Below are positions 15,763 to 25,259 of a stretch of 64,000 nucleotides of DNA, one piece after another (the first letter of the stretch is position 1; each line of letters opens with the position of its first letter). Below the pieces are notes generated by a model. That model searched no databases. It was given only the letters and a program-made list of their open reading frames with translations, and had not been told where the DNA came from. The position numbers were made by a program, and so were the translations under genes. This DNA comes from a bacterium (GTDB lineage: Bacteria; Sysuimicrobiota; Sysuimicrobiia; Sysuimicrobiales; Segetimicrobiaceae), in assembly GCA_035307765.1 (NCBI GenBank), contig DATGHU010000032.1:106900-170899 (forward strand), read 5' to 3'.

Positions 15763-18687
15763 GTGGATCTCGAGAAACTCAATAAACTGGTGAGCGCGGC
15801 CCGCGCATCTGCAGAAGCCAGGGGCGAGACGTTCTACCCAGGGCCGAGCCGCATCCACCTTGCCGCGTTCCCCCCCAAGGAACGCTGGAGCGATTGGGTC
15901 GAGCTCGACTCGGCGGCGTGGCCGGCGCGGGCGGAGAAGCGCTACATGCTCGTCCCCACCACCTGCTTCAACTGCGAGTCGGCGTGCGGGCTCCTCGCCT
16001 ACGTCAATCGGGACTCCCTCCAGGTCAGGAAGTTTGAGGGCAACCCGGAACACCCGGGGTCGCGCGGGCGCAACTGCGCGAAGGGACCGGCCACGCTCAA
16101 CCAGATCACGGATCCCGACCGCATCCTCTTCCCGCTCAAACGCGGGGGACGCCGGGGAGAGGGCAAGTGGGTGCGGGTGGCCTGGGACGAGGCGCTCGAC
16201 GAGATCGCCGCGAGAATCCGCCGGGCGATCACCGAGGGACGGCCCAACGAGGTAATGTACCACGTCGGCCGTCCCGGGGAGGACGGGTATACGGAGCGCG
16301 TCCTGGCAGCCTGGGGGGTGGACGGACACAACACGCACACCAACGTCTGCTCCAGCGGGGGGCGGGCCGGCTACCATTACTGGATGGGCCTGGACCGGCC
16401 GAGCCCCGACCACGCCAATGCGCGGGTGATCCTGCTGGTCAGCAGCCATCTCGAGGCGGGCCACTACTTCAACCCTCACGCGCAGCGCGTGATCGAGGCG
16501 AAGCAGAACGGCGCGAAGCTCATCGTGTTTGACACGCGGCTGTCGAACACCGCGACCCACGCCGACCACTGGGTGTCGCCCTATCCCGGCTCGGAGGCGG
16601 CGATCCTCCTCGCGATCGCCAATGACATGATCCAGAACGGCCGGTACGACCGAGAGTTCGTGCGCCGCTGGTGGAACTGGCAGGAATACCTCGCGGAGGA
16701 GCATCCCGGGGCGGCGGCGACCTTCGAGGCCTTCGAGGAGATCCTCAAGACCCTCTACGCCGACTTCACCTTCGAGTTCGCGGCGGCGGAGTCGGGCGTC
16801 GGCATCGAGGTGCTCCGGGAAGTCTCCCGCATCGTCGCCGCCGCCGGCACGCGGCTCGCCACACACACCTGGCGCAGCGCCGCGGCGGGGAATCTGGGCG
16901 GCTGGCAGGTACCGCGCACGCTCTTCCTCCTCAACGCCCTGCTGGGGGCGGTCGCGACCGAGGGGGGGACCTTTCCGAACGCGTGGAACAAGTTCGTGCC
17001 GCGTCCGATCTATCTGCCGCCGCATCCGCCAGGGTGGAACGAGCTCACCTGGCCCCGCGAGTACCCGGTGGCGATCAACGAGCTCTCGTTCCTCCTCCCG
17101 CACCTGCTGAAGGACGGGCGGGGGAAGATCGACGTCTACTTCACCCGCGTCTACAACCCGGTCTGGACCAACCCGGACGGGTTCTCGTGGATCGAGGTGC
17201 TGACCGACGAGCGCCTGGTGGGCCTGCACCTCGCGCTCACGCCCACCTGGAACGAGACGGCGTTCTTCGCCGACTATATCCTGCCGATGGGACACGCCTC
17301 CGAACGGCACGACCTGCATTCCTACGAGCAGTACAACGGCCAGTGGGTTGCGTTCCGACAGCCGGTGCTCCGCGCGGCGCGCGAGCGGCTGGGCGAGCGC
17401 ATCACCGACACGCGGCAGGTCAATCCCGGCGAGGTCTGGGAGGAAAACGAGTTCTGGATCGAGTTGTCCTGGCGGGTCGACCCCGACGGCCGGCTCGGGA
17501 TCCGGAAGTTCTTCGAGTCCGCGCAGCACCCCGGGCAGAAGCTGACCGTCGACGAGTACTACGGGTACATCTTCGACCACTCCGTCCCCGGCCTGCCGGA
17601 ACGGGCCGCGGCCGAGGGGATTACCCCCCTCGAGTACATGCGCCGGTACGGAGCGTTTGAGGTCGCCGCCCAAATCGGCCCCGTCCACGAACAGCGGGTC
17701 CCCGCGCAAGAACTCGAGGACGTCCGCGTGGACCGGTTCGGGCGGGTCTACACCAGAGCGGCCGCCCCCGCCAACCCGAACATCGTTCCCACGGGAAGCC
17801 CGGAGCCCGACGCGGAGGGGCGCCGGCCCGTGGGGGTGCGGGTCGACGACGAGATCGTCCGCGGCTTTCCCACCCCCTCCGGGCGCCTCGAATTCTACTC
17901 CCACACCCTGGCCGCGTGGGGGTGGCGGGAGAGCGCCATCCCTTCCTATATAAAGAGCCACGTGCACCGCGACCAGCTCGCCCCGGACCAGATGGTCCTC
18001 ATCTCCACCTTCCGCCTCCCGGTTCAGGTCCACACCCGCAGCGCGAACGCCAAATGGCTCGACGAGATTGCCCACACCAACCCGCTGTGGATCCATCCCG
18101 CCGACGCCGAGCGTCTCGGCGTTCGGACCGGGGATCTCGTTCGGGTGGAGACCGAGATCGGCGCCTTCGTCGTCAAGGCCTGGATCACGGAGGGCATCCG
18201 CCCCCAGGTCGTGGCGTGCAGCCATCACATGGGCCGGTGGAAGGTCCGGGAGGCCGGGCAGCGCCAGATGATGGCCACCGTCTCGCTGGAACAGAACCGC
18301 GACCGCTGGGCGATGCGGCAGCAGGAAGGGGCGCGACCGTATGCCTCCGCGGACGCCGACACGCTCAGGATCTGGTGGACGGACGTCGGCGTCCATCAAA
18401 ACCTCACCTTTCCCGTGCATCCCGATCCGATCTCCGGGCAGCACTGCTGGCATCAGGCCGTGCGGGTCCGCAGGGCCGGGCCGGACGACCGGTACGGCGA
18501 CATCACCGTCGACACCGCGCGGGCGGCGGACGTCTACCGCAAGTGGCTGGCGCTCACCCGGGGAGCGGACCGGCACTCGCCGGACGCCACCCGCAGGCCC
18601 TATTGGTTGATGCGGCCGCTGCGCCCGTCACGGGAGGCGTACCGTCTGCCGGACCGCCCGCTCCCGGCCGGCGTCGCCGGAGACTGA
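15763..18687 (+). CDS. Molybdopterin oxidoreductase catalytic subunit (DMSO-reductase superfamily)
   Basis: 974 aa from the GTG at 15763, chosen because GGAGG lies 6 nt upstream. The N-terminal [4Fe-4S] ligands are C68, C71, C75 and C105 (TTCFNCESACG ... GRNCAKG). The bis-MGD domains follow, with a probable Mo ligand C196 in HTNVCSSGGRAGY, a Cys as in polysulfide, thiosulfate and nitrate (Nap) enzymes. The C-terminal dinucleotide-binding domain contains HPADAERLGVRTGDLVRVE. The N-terminus has no twin-arginine signal, so it is predicted to be cytoplasmic, unlike PsrA/PhsA. With the fused Fe-S/NrfD gene upstream and TorD overlapping its stop, it forms a complete quinone-linked Mo enzyme. Substrate unresolved (sulfur or arsenic compounds, or others). 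Confidence 0.9.
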   Translation: MDLEKLNKLVSAARASAEARGETFYPGPSRIHLAAFPPKERWSDWVELDSAAWPARAEKRYMLVPTTCFNCESACGLLAYVNRDSLQVRKFEGNPEHPGSRGRNCAKGPATLNQITDPDRILFPLKRGGRRGEGKWVRVAWDEALDEIAARIRRAITEGRPNEVMYHVGRPGEDGYTERVLAAWGVDGHNTHTNVCSSGGRAGYHYWMGLDRPSPDHANARVILLVSSHLEAGHYFNPHAQRVIEAKQNGAKLIVFDTRLSNTATHADHWVSPYPGSEAAILLAIANDMIQNGRYDREFVRRWWNWQEYLAEEHPGAAATFEAFEEILKTLYADFTFEFAAAESGVGIEVLREVSRIVAAAGTRLATHTWRSAAAGNLGGWQVPRTLFLLNALLGAVATEGGTFPNAWNKFVPRPIYLPPHPPGWNELTWPREYPVAINELSFLLPHLLKDGRGKIDVYFTRVYNPVWTNPDGFSWIEVLTDERLVGLHLALTPTWNETAFFADYILPMGHASERHDLHSYEQYNGQWVAFRQPVLRAARERLGERITDTRQVNPGEVWEENEFWIELSWRVDPDGRLGIRKFFESAQHPGQKLTVDEYYGYIFDHSVPGLPERAAAEGITPLEYMRRYGAFEVAAQIGPVHEQRVPAQELEDVRVDRFGRVYTRAAAPANPNIVPTGSPEPDAEGRRPVGVRVDDEIVRGFPTPSGRLEFYSHTLAAWGWRESAIPSYIKSHVHRDQLAPDQMVLISTFRLPVQVHTRSANAKWLDEIAHTNPLWIHPADAERLGVRTGDLVRVETEIGAFVVKAWITEGIRPQVVACSHHMGRWKVREAGQRQMMATVSLEQNRDRWAMRQQEGARPYASADADTLRIWWTDVGVHQNLTFPVHPDPISGQHCWHQAVRVRRAGPDDRYGDITVDTARAADVYRKWLALTRGADRHSPDATRRPYWLMRPLRPSREAYRLPDRPLPAGVAGD

Positions 18688-19583
18688 TGGAGCTCTTCCG
18701 GGCCCTGGCCAGCCTGGCCGAGCCCCCCGGACCCGCGCAGATCCGCATCGGCGATCTCCTGGGTCTGCCCGAGCCCCCGGACGCGGCGCAGTACACCGAG
18801 GTGTTCGTCCTGCAGCTGTACCCGTATGCTTCGGCGTACGTCGGGGCCGACGGCATGCTGGGAGGGGAAGCGCAGGATCGCGTCGCCGGATTTTGGCGGG
18901 CCCTGAACCGAGTCCCGCCTGCGGAACCGGATCACCTCACGCCGCTGCTCGCCTTGTACGCCTCGCTGGCCGAAGGCGAAATGGGCGAACCCGACCGCGC
19001 GCGGAAGCTCCTCTGGGGCCGCAGCCGGAAGGCGCTGCTCTGGGAGCACCTGGCCTGCTGGCTGTTGCCGTATCTTGACAGGATGCGGGACGTCGCCCCC
19101 CCCTGTTACCGCGCCTGGGGAGATCTGCTCGCCGGAGCGCTGGCCGAGGAAGTCAGGACCCTCGGCCCCGCGGACGTCCTTCCGCTCCACCTCCGCGAGG
19201 CGCCTCCTCTGCCGGACCCCCGGGCGGAGCGGCCGGAGGAATTTCTCGCCGCGCTGCTCTCGCCGGTCCGCAGTGGGATGCTGCTCGTCCGCGCCGACCT
19301 AGCGCGGGCGGCGCGTGAGATGCAGCTCGGGCTGAGGATGGGAGAACGTCGCTTCATCCTCCGGTCCCTCCTCGCGCAGGATCCCGAGCACACGCTGGCG
19401 TGGTTGGCGGACGAGGCGCGCGCCTGGCGGGCACGGCACCTCGCCCACGAGCCCCTCACCGGCGCCGTGGCACGGTTCTGGGCGGGGCGCGCGGGGGCCG
19501 CGGCATCCCTGATCGAGACGCTGCGCCTCGATGAGCGGGCCGATCCCCATCCACAGCCGGGGCTGCGGACCTCGGCCGGTTGA
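18687..19583 (+). CDS. TorD/DmsD-family Mo-enzyme maturation chaperone
   Basis: 298 aa, almost entirely helical. It begins at an ATG sharing one base with the preceding TGA (TGATG), so it is translationally coupled to the Mo subunit. Central regions such as LLALYASLAEGEMG and LLWEHLACWLLPYLDRM match the TorD-family chaperone fold, which shields the apo-enzyme during cofactor insertion. The length exceeds the usual 200-220 aa because of an Arg/Ala-rich C-terminal extension. A short hairpin (19585-19601) follows the stop. Confidence 0.82.
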   Translation: MELFRALASLAEPPGPAQIRIGDLLGLPEPPDAAQYTEVFVLQLYPYASAYVGADGMLGGEAQDRVAGFWRALNRVPPAEPDHLTPLLALYASLAEGEMGEPDRARKLLWGRSRKALLWEHLACWLLPYLDRMRDVAPPCYRAWGDLLAGALAEEVRTLGPADVLPLHLREAPPLPDPRAERPEEFLAALLSPVRSGMLLVRADLARAAREMQLGLRMGERRFILRSLLAQDPEHTLAWLADEARAWRARHLAHEPLTGAVARFWAGRAGAAASLIETLRLDERADPHPQPGLRTSAG

Positions 19584-19698
19584 TGGCGTCTGCGCGACGC
19601 CTCTGAATCCCGCGACACGTGAAAGGGATTTTCTGCCGGCCCGACGAACGGGCCGCGGTGTCCAAGGAAAGTCAGATCATCACGGGAGGGGTGTGATC

Positions 19699-21396
19699 GT
19701 GGCAGATACGTCCGTCAAGTTTCCCTGGGGATCGTACTATCGAAATGGACTGATCACGCGCCGGCAATTCGTGAAGCTTACCGCGTTGCTGGGGGGAACC
19801 GCGGCGGCAGGATCGCGCATCCTATCCGCCCCCGCTCCGGCATCGGCCGCACTGGCGCCGGCCGCCAAGCAGGTTCTCCGCTATCCGAGCCAGGAGCCCC
19901 TTCATTTCGACCCAGCGACCATGGAGACGCGGCGTGAGATCCTGGTCGGCATGGCCCTCTTTGACCCGCTGATCACGTTCGACGACACCGGCCACATCGT
20001 CGCGGTGGCGGCACGGGCCTGGGAGGTGTCGAAGGACGGGCTCACCTACACCTTTCACCTCCGGCCCGGCATGCGCTGGTCGGACGGGCATCCCGTGACG
20101 GCCGCGGACTTCGAATACGCCTGGAAGCGCGTGGCGGACCCGGCGATCGCCAGCGACTACGCGTCGGCCCTCTACCCGATCAAGGGCGCGCTGGACTACA
20201 ACAAGGGCACCACCAAAACCAGCGCCGGCGTCGCGATTAAGGCCGCCGACACCCTGACGCTCCGGGTAACCCTGACGGAGCCGGCGGCGTACTTCCCGCG
20301 GCTCGTCTCGACCTGGAACTACCTACCGGTTCCCCGCTGGCAGGTCGAAAAGTACGGGAAGAAATGGGTCGAACCCGGCAACCACGTCGGCAACGGCATG
20401 TTCACGCTTCAGAAGTGGGAGCATGATCGGGAATTGGTGATCGTGGCGAACCCCCACTACTGGGGGGCGAAACCCACGCTGCAGAGGATCGTCTTCACGT
20501 TGACCGACGATGCCTTCCGCACGAGCCTGCCGGCGTTCGAAAACAACGAGCTCGACGTCACCGATCAGATCCAGCCGGGGGACATCGAACGCGTCCGAAA
20601 GGACCCGACGCTCAGCAAACAGCTTCAAAAATACCGCTGGTCCGGGACCGCCGCGGTGTTCTGCGACACGACCAACACCAAATCGCCGCTCAGCAAGAGC
20701 AAGGTCCGGCAAGCGCTGTATCTGGCGATCGATCACAAGCGCGTGGCCAGCGACGTCCTCCGCGGCATCTACGACCCGGCGCCCACGATCACCCCGCCCG
20801 GCACAATCGGCTACCTCGCCACCCCACCGCTGACCGGCGGCGCGGACCGGGCGAGACAGCTGCTCGCCGAGGCGGGCTACCCGGACGGCAAGGGCTTTCC
20901 CGATGTTAAACTGGCGTGGGGCAAGCTCGTGACCTTCGACCTCGTCGCTCAGGCGCTGCAGCAGATGTGGCAGGACACCCTCAAGATCAACATCACCCTG
21001 CAGCGGATGGAGGCGAAAGAGTACAACGCCGCGTTCAACTCCTGGGCGAAGCAGCCCTACGACTGCTTCATCGACCGGTGGGGATCGGATTACGAAGATC
21101 CTGCCAACTGGGCCAACATCCTCTTCGACTCCGAACAGGACTTCTTCCACACCAAATGGCGCAACGACGCGTTCGACAAGCTGATCCGCAAGGGGGCCGG
21201 CGAGGGGAACCCGGCGGCGCGCAAGCAGATGTACGAGGCCGCGGAGAAGATCCTCAACACGGACCTCCCGGCGATCCCGATCTTCCACCTGGGGGTGATC
21301 GTGGCGGTGAAGCCCTGGGTGCAGGGTTTCCGGCTCCCGCCCGCCGCGACGGCCTGGTATGGAACGTTTGGGCGCGTGAAGATCCTCGACCACTAG
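19699..21396 (+). CDS. Peptide/oligopeptide-type ABC substrate-binding protein (SBP family 5), Tat-exported
   Basis: 565 aa from the GTG at 19699 (GGGAGGGG about 7 nt upstream). The N-terminus has a Tat motif TRRQFVK (R21-R22) and a hydrophobic core ending ASAAL. The mature protein shows the family-5 layout: FHLRPGMRWSDGHPVTAADF, GNGMFTLQKWEHDRELVIVANPHYWG, VRQALYLAIDHKRV and a C-terminal DLPAIPIFHLG. It captures peptides or similar ligands for the two permeases that follow. A strong hairpin lies between this gene and the first permease. No ATPase genes follow, so they must be elsewhere. Confidence 0.93.
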   Translation: MADTSVKFPWGSYYRNGLITRRQFVKLTALLGGTAAAGSRILSAPAPASAALAPAAKQVLRYPSQEPLHFDPATMETRREILVGMALFDPLITFDDTGHIVAVAARAWEVSKDGLTYTFHLRPGMRWSDGHPVTAADFEYAWKRVADPAIASDYASALYPIKGALDYNKGTTKTSAGVAIKAADTLTLRVTLTEPAAYFPRLVSTWNYLPVPRWQVEKYGKKWVEPGNHVGNGMFTLQKWEHDRELVIVANPHYWGAKPTLQRIVFTLTDDAFRTSLPAFENNELDVTDQIQPGDIERVRKDPTLSKQLQKYRWSGTAAVFCDTTNTKSPLSKSKVRQALYLAIDHKRVASDVLRGIYDPAPTITPPGTIGYLATPPLTGGADRARQLLAEAGYPDGKGFPDVKLAWGKLVTFDLVAQALQQMWQDTLKINITLQRMEAKEYNAAFNSWAKQPYDCFIDRWGSDYEDPANWANILFDSEQDFFHTKWRNDAFDKLIRKGAGEGNPAARKQMYEAAEKILNTDLPAIPIFHLGVIVAVKPWVQGFRLPPAATAWYGTFGRVKILDH

Positions 21397-21402
21397 GCAC
21401 TC

Positions 21403-21438
21403 CGGGGCGCCGCGGGCAGTCGTCGCCGCGGCGCCCCG
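21403..21438 (+). terminator. Strong intercistronic hairpin between SBP and permease genes
   Basis: CGGGGCGCCGCGG (21403-21415) is perfectly complementary to CCGCGGCGCCCCG (21426-21438), a 13-bp stem with a 10-nt loop, starting 7 nt after the SBP stop and ending 13 nt before the permease ATG. There is no T-run, so it is more likely an mRNA-stabilising or attenuating element than a full terminator. Confidence 0.65.
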
Positions 21439-21451
21439 CACGTGGCCGGAC

Positions 21452-22378
21452 ATGGGACTCTACCTCGCCCGACGTCTGCTTCTCGCCGTTCCCACCATTG
21501 CCATCGTGTACACGGTGGCCTTCGTCCTCGTGCATGCCACGCCCGGGGGCCCCTGGGATAACGCGGAGAAACCGCTGGCCCCGCAAGTGATCGAAAACCT
21601 CAAGATCAAGTACCACCTGAAAGAGCCGATCTGGTCGCAGTATATGCTGTACCTGCGGGACGCGGCGCACGGTTCGCTCGGCCCTTCGTACGTGAACACC
21701 TCACGCGACGTCGCGGAGATCATCGCGGATTTCTTTCCCGTGTCGATCCAGCTGGGAGCGGTGTCGATGGTGCTGGCGCTCGCGGTCGGCATCCCGCTCG
21801 GGACGCTGGCGGCCGTCTACCGCAACACGCCGATCGATTACGCCGCGGTCGGCCTCGTGGCCGTGGGCATCTCGATCCCCAACTACGTGATGGCCACCAT
21901 CCTCGTGACCGTCCTCGCGGTCTACCTGCACTGGCTGCCGACCGGCGGCTGGGGCGGGGTGCTGGACATACGGATCATCATCCCGGCGCTCGCGATCGGC
22001 TTCCGCCCCGCGACGACGCTCGCCCGCTACCTCCGGACGTCTCTCTTGGACGTCCTCAACCAAGACTACATCCGCACCGCACGGGCGAAAGGACTGGCGG
22101 GGGGAATCGTCATCATCCGCCACGGCCTCCGCAACGCCCTGATCCCGGTCGCGACGGTCTCCGGGATTCTGGTGGCCGACGTGGTCACCGGATCCTTCTT
22201 CGTCGAAACGATCACGCGGGTGCCCGGGATCGGCCGGTACTTCGTGACCGCCACCAGCGGGCGGGACTACCCGGTGCTCCTCGCGCTCGCGCTGCTGTTC
22301 GGCGTGATCATCATCACGATGAACATCCTGGTCGATCTGTCGTACGCGGTCCTCGACCCACAGGTGCGGTATGGGTGA
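21452..22378 (+). CDS. Oligopeptide-type ABC permease (DppB/OppB-like)
   Basis: 308 aa, six membrane segments. The N-terminus MGLYLARRLLLAVPTIAIVYTV and the EAA loop YIRTARAKGLAGGIVIIRHGLRNALIP, which docks with the ATPase, are typical of DppB/OppB. It ends DLSYAVLDPQVRYG, as the family does. It pairs with the next gene, whose start overlaps the end of this one by 8 nt. Confidence 0.93.
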   Translation: MGLYLARRLLLAVPTIAIVYTVAFVLVHATPGGPWDNAEKPLAPQVIENLKIKYHLKEPIWSQYMLYLRDAAHGSLGPSYVNTSRDVAEIIADFFPVSIQLGAVSMVLALAVGIPLGTLAAVYRNTPIDYAAVGLVAVGISIPNYVMATILVTVLAVYLHWLPTGGWGGVLDIRIIIPALAIGFRPATTLARYLRTSLLDVLNQDYIRTARAKGLAGGIVIIRHGLRNALIPVATVSGILVADVVTGSFFVETITRVPGIGRYFVTATSGRDYPVLLALALLFGVIIITMNILVDLSYAVLDPQVRYG

Positions 22379-23339
22379 GTCCACGCCCTTTCCCCTCCCC
22401 TCGTCGGCCGGGGGGGTGAGCGGACAACCGAGACGCCGCCATCCGGGACTTCGCGCCCTGACCCGGTTCGCCCGGCATCGGATGGCCGTCGCCGGCGCCC
22501 TCTTCCTCGCGATCGTCATCCTGGCGGGGGCCGGGGCGCCGATGCTCTCGGCCTACCGGTACGACCGCCAGGATCTGTTCGCGACCTACGCCGGCCCGTC
22601 GCGGACCCACTGGGCGGGGACGGATGCGCTCGGCCGGGACGTCCTGAGCCGGTTGGTGTACGGGGCGAGGGTCTCGATGAGCGTCGGGGTCATCACCGCG
22701 GCCCTGGTGTTGCTGGCCGGGGTTCCGCTGGGACTCGTCGCGGGGTACTTCGGCGGGACCTTCGACCTGCTGCTGATGCGCGTGGTGGACATCGTCTACG
22801 CCATCCCGTACCTCCTCCTGGTCATCCTCCTGCAAACGTTTTTCACCTCCTTTCTCCCCACGGTCCGGCACGGACCGCTGGTCTGGCTCCACCTGCTCAA
22901 CCGTCACACGGGGGGGGTGGCGGCGATCGTGCTGGCCCTGGCCCTTGTCGGCTGGCTGGACGTGGCTCGGATCGTGCGCGGCCAGGTCCTGACCGTCCGG
23001 AATCGCGAGTTCGTTCTGGCGGCGCGCAGCCTCGGGGCGTCTGACCGGCACATCATGGCCGCCCACCTCCTGCCCAACGTCGCCGCGGCCATCATCGTTG
23101 CGGCAACCCTCTCGATTCCGTTTTTCGTCATCGCGGAAGCGGGGCTCAGTTTTCTCGGCCTGGGCGTCCAGCCGCCGGTGCCGAGTTGGGGGACGATGAT
23201 CGCCGAGGGCATCGATTCGATCGAATCCTATCCGCGCCTGGTGATCGGCCCGGGACTGGTCCTCGCCGCCACGCTCCTCAGCCTGAACTTCATCGGCGAT
23301 GGACTCCGAGACGCCCTCGACCCCGGAATAGAACGGTAG
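22371..23339 (+). CDS. Oligopeptide-type ABC permease (DppC/OppC-like)
   Basis: 322 aa. Start overlaps the previous gene by 8 nt. The N-terminal OppC_N-type region contains THWAGTDALGRDVLSRLVYGARVS, followed by membrane segments and the EAA loop FVLAARSLGASDRHIMAAHLLPN. It ends LNFIGDGLRDALDPGI, a DppC hallmark. A central insert (about 150-180, FFTSFLPTVRHGPLVWLHLLNR) is longer than in most relatives. It completes an SBP-B-C set lacking D and F ATPases. Confidence 0.92.
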   Translation: MGESTPFPLPSSAGGVSGQPRRRHPGLRALTRFARHRMAVAGALFLAIVILAGAGAPMLSAYRYDRQDLFATYAGPSRTHWAGTDALGRDVLSRLVYGARVSMSVGVITAALVLLAGVPLGLVAGYFGGTFDLLLMRVVDIVYAIPYLLLVILLQTFFTSFLPTVRHGPLVWLHLLNRHTGGVAAIVLALALVGWLDVARIVRGQVLTVRNREFVLAARSLGASDRHIMAAHLLPNVAAAIIVAATLSIPFFVIAEAGLSFLGLGVQPPVPSWGTMIAEGIDSIESYPRLVIGPGLVLAATLLSLNFIGDGLRDALDPGIER

Positions 23340-23365
23340 CCGCTCCCCGCCGACCGCCGCGGGCG

Positions 23366-24232
23366 TCAGCGCTTGACGGCCCCGAACGTGAGGCCGGTCA
23401 CGATGTGGCGCTGCACGATGAGCGTCAGCACCACCACCGGCAGCGTAATCATCGTCGCCGCGGCGGCGAGCGGACCCCATTCGATCTCCTCGTAGTTGAT
23501 CATGTTGAACACCGCGATCGGGAGGGTACGGGTGTGCCGCCCGGCGAGGATCACCGAGAACAGGAAGTTGTTCCAGGAGAAGATGAAGCTGAGGATGGCC
23601 GCGGCCACGATCCCCGGGCCGACCAGCGGGACCGCCACCCGCCAGAACACGCTGTAGTAGGAGCACCCGTCGATCAGGGCGGCATCGTGCAGCTCCAGCG
23701 GGATGTCCTCGAAGAACCCGATCATCACCCAGATGATCAGGGGGAGACCGACCACGAGATGGGTGAGGATCAGCGCCTGGTAGGTATCCACCATGTGCAG
23801 GCTCCGGAACAGGATGTACCAGGGAATCAGGTAGCTGATCCCGGGGACGATCCGGGCGACGAGGACGGTCAGGGCCAAACCGCCCTGGCGCCAGCGGGCG
23901 ATGCTGAACGCGGCGGGGAGCCCGACCGCGAGCCCGATCACCGTGCTCCCCACGGCGACGACCAGGCTATTCCAGATGTATTGCAGGAACGGGTTTTTGG
24001 CGAAGACCTCCGCGTAGTTCTTGACGGTGACCGCGAACCGGAAGAAATGCGGCGGGTACCCTGCGGCCTCCACCTGGGTCTTCAGGGAGAGCGTCACCAT
24101 CCAGTAGAACACGAAGGCCGCCGGCAGCATCACGGCGATCACCATCGCATAGAAGCCCGCGGTGCGGAGCCGGTCCACGGCCCGGCGCCTTCGCCCGGCC
24201 GGAATCCCCGCCCCGGCGGCCCGCGCTACCAC
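23366..24232 (-). CDS. Carbohydrate ABC permease (MalG-like)
   Basis: 288 aa from a GTG at 24232 that overlaps the preceding stop (GTGGTAG), with GGAGG 6 nt upstream. Six membrane segments; the EAA loop is ELHDAALIDGCSYYSVFWRVAVPLVGPG, and the end TGLTFGAVKR is typical of MalG-type permeases (AGLTAGAVKG). It is the third gene of a Tat-SBP / MalF / MalG set; the MalK-type ATPase is missing from the window. Confidence 0.93.
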   Translation of the reverse strand: MVARAAGAGIPAGRRRRAVDRLRTAGFYAMVIAVMLPAAFVFYWMVTLSLKTQVEAAGYPPHFFRFAVTVKNYAEVFAKNPFLQYIWNSLVVAVGSTVIGLAVGLPAAFSIARWRQGGLALTVLVARIVPGISYLIPWYILFRSLHMVDTYQALILTHLVVGLPLIIWVMIGFFEDIPLELHDAALIDGCSYYSVFWRVAVPLVGPGIVAAAILSFIFSWNNFLFSVILAGRHTRTLPIAVFNMINYEEIEWGPLAAAATMITLPVVVLTLIVQRHIVTGLTFGAVKR

Positions 24233-25167
24233 TCCGCCCTCCGCACCTTCATTAAGACCAGCGACGCCCCCAAGACGATCGCAAACAGCACCACCGCCAT
24301 CGAGGAAGCATACCCCATGTTGAAGTACGAGAATGCCTGATTGAACAGCAGCAGGTTGATCGTCTCCGACGCGTTGGCGGGCCCTCCCTGCGTCATGACG
24401 AAGATGATGTCGAACGTCTTGATCGCGTCGATCGCGCGGAAGAGGACCGCGACAACCAGCACCGGGCGCAGCAGCGGCAGCGTGATGTGCCAGAAGGCGC
24501 GAAGCGCCGTCGCGCCGTCGATGACCGCGGACTCGTAGGGTTCCTTCGGCAGCGCCGCCAGCCCCGCGAGCGCGATCAGCATGATGAGCGGCGTCCACTC
24601 CCACACGTCGACCAACCCCAGCGCGTAGAGCACGGTGTGGCTGCTGTAGATCCACTTCTGCGGCGGCAGGCCGACCCGGGTCACCAAGTAGTTCATCACC
24701 CCAAGCGTGGGGTGGTACATCATCACAAAAATCAAGGCGATCGCCGTGGGCGTCGCCACCATCGGCAGGATCGACAGCGTCCGGATCAGCCCGCGTCCCC
24801 AGAACTCCCGGTTGAACAGCAGCGCCATCGCCACGCCCACGACGGTTTCGACGGCCACCACCAGCGCCGCGAACAGCAGCGTCCGGACGAAGGCGCCTCG
24901 AAACCTTGGGTCGCCCAGGATGTGTGCGTAGTTTGAGAGGGCGACGAACTTCGGCGGGGCCAGGCTCGACAGGAACCACTCCTGCAGGCTCATCCACCCC
25001 GTGTACAGCACCGGATAGACGATGATCAGCGCGACGACGATGACCGCGGGCGCCGGGAAGATGACGGGGGCGTGGCGGTGGGCAAACCGCCCCAGGCGGC
25101 CCCGCATCCCCCGCGGGGCCGGGGCGCCCGGTGGACACACGGCCCGCGCCGGCTCTGCCTTGATCAC
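24226..25167 (-). CDS. Carbohydrate ABC permease (MalF-like)
   Basis: 313 aa from a GTG at 25167. Six membrane segments after a short Arg-rich tail. The EAA loop is PYESAVIDGATALRAFWHITLPLLRPV, and FDIIFVMTQGGPANASETINLLLF is a clear sugar-permease signature. It follows the SBP gene after a terminator-like hairpin and overlaps the MalG-like gene at its 3' end. Confidence 0.93.
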   Translation of the reverse strand: MIKAEPARAVCPPGAPAPRGMRGRLGRFAHRHAPVIFPAPAVIVVALIIVYPVLYTGWMSLQEWFLSSLAPPKFVALSNYAHILGDPRFRGAFVRTLLFAALVVAVETVVGVAMALLFNREFWGRGLIRTLSILPMVATPTAIALIFVMMYHPTLGVMNYLVTRVGLPPQKWIYSSHTVLYALGLVDVWEWTPLIMLIALAGLAALPKEPYESAVIDGATALRAFWHITLPLLRPVLVVAVLFRAIDAIKTFDIIFVMTQGGPANASETINLLLFNQAFSYFNMGYASSMAVVLFAIVLGASLVLMKVRRAEW

Positions 25168-25186
25168 CCTTCATCCCCTCGCCGCG

Positions 25187-25240
25187 AAAAGAGCCCGACC
25201 CTCCCGCGCCGGACGCTGCCGCCGGCGGAGGGCCGGGCTC
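25187..25240 (-). terminator. Hairpin plus TTTT between SBP and MalF-like gene (partial terminator/attenuator)
   Basis: On the minus strand GAGCCCGGCCCTCC (25240-25227) pairs with GGAGGGTCGGGCTC (25204-25191) through 14 bp with one G-U wobble. An inner GCCGG/CCGGC stem sits in the loop, and TTTT (25190-25187) follows. It begins 20 nt after the SBP stop and precedes the permease genes, so it probably lets only some transcripts continue. Confidence 0.7.
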
Positions 25241-25259
25241 TCATCGGAAGACGGCGCCG

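Noticed and set aside
15757..18576. 939-codon minus-strand open frame opposite the Mo subunit
   Set aside because: Shadow of a strongly coding plus-strand gene; no recognisable motif and Arg/Val/Gly-biased composition.
15763..18687. Selenocysteine formate dehydrogenase
   Set aside because: The frame has no in-frame TGA; the likely Mo ligand is Cys196, and formate dehydrogenase context is missing.
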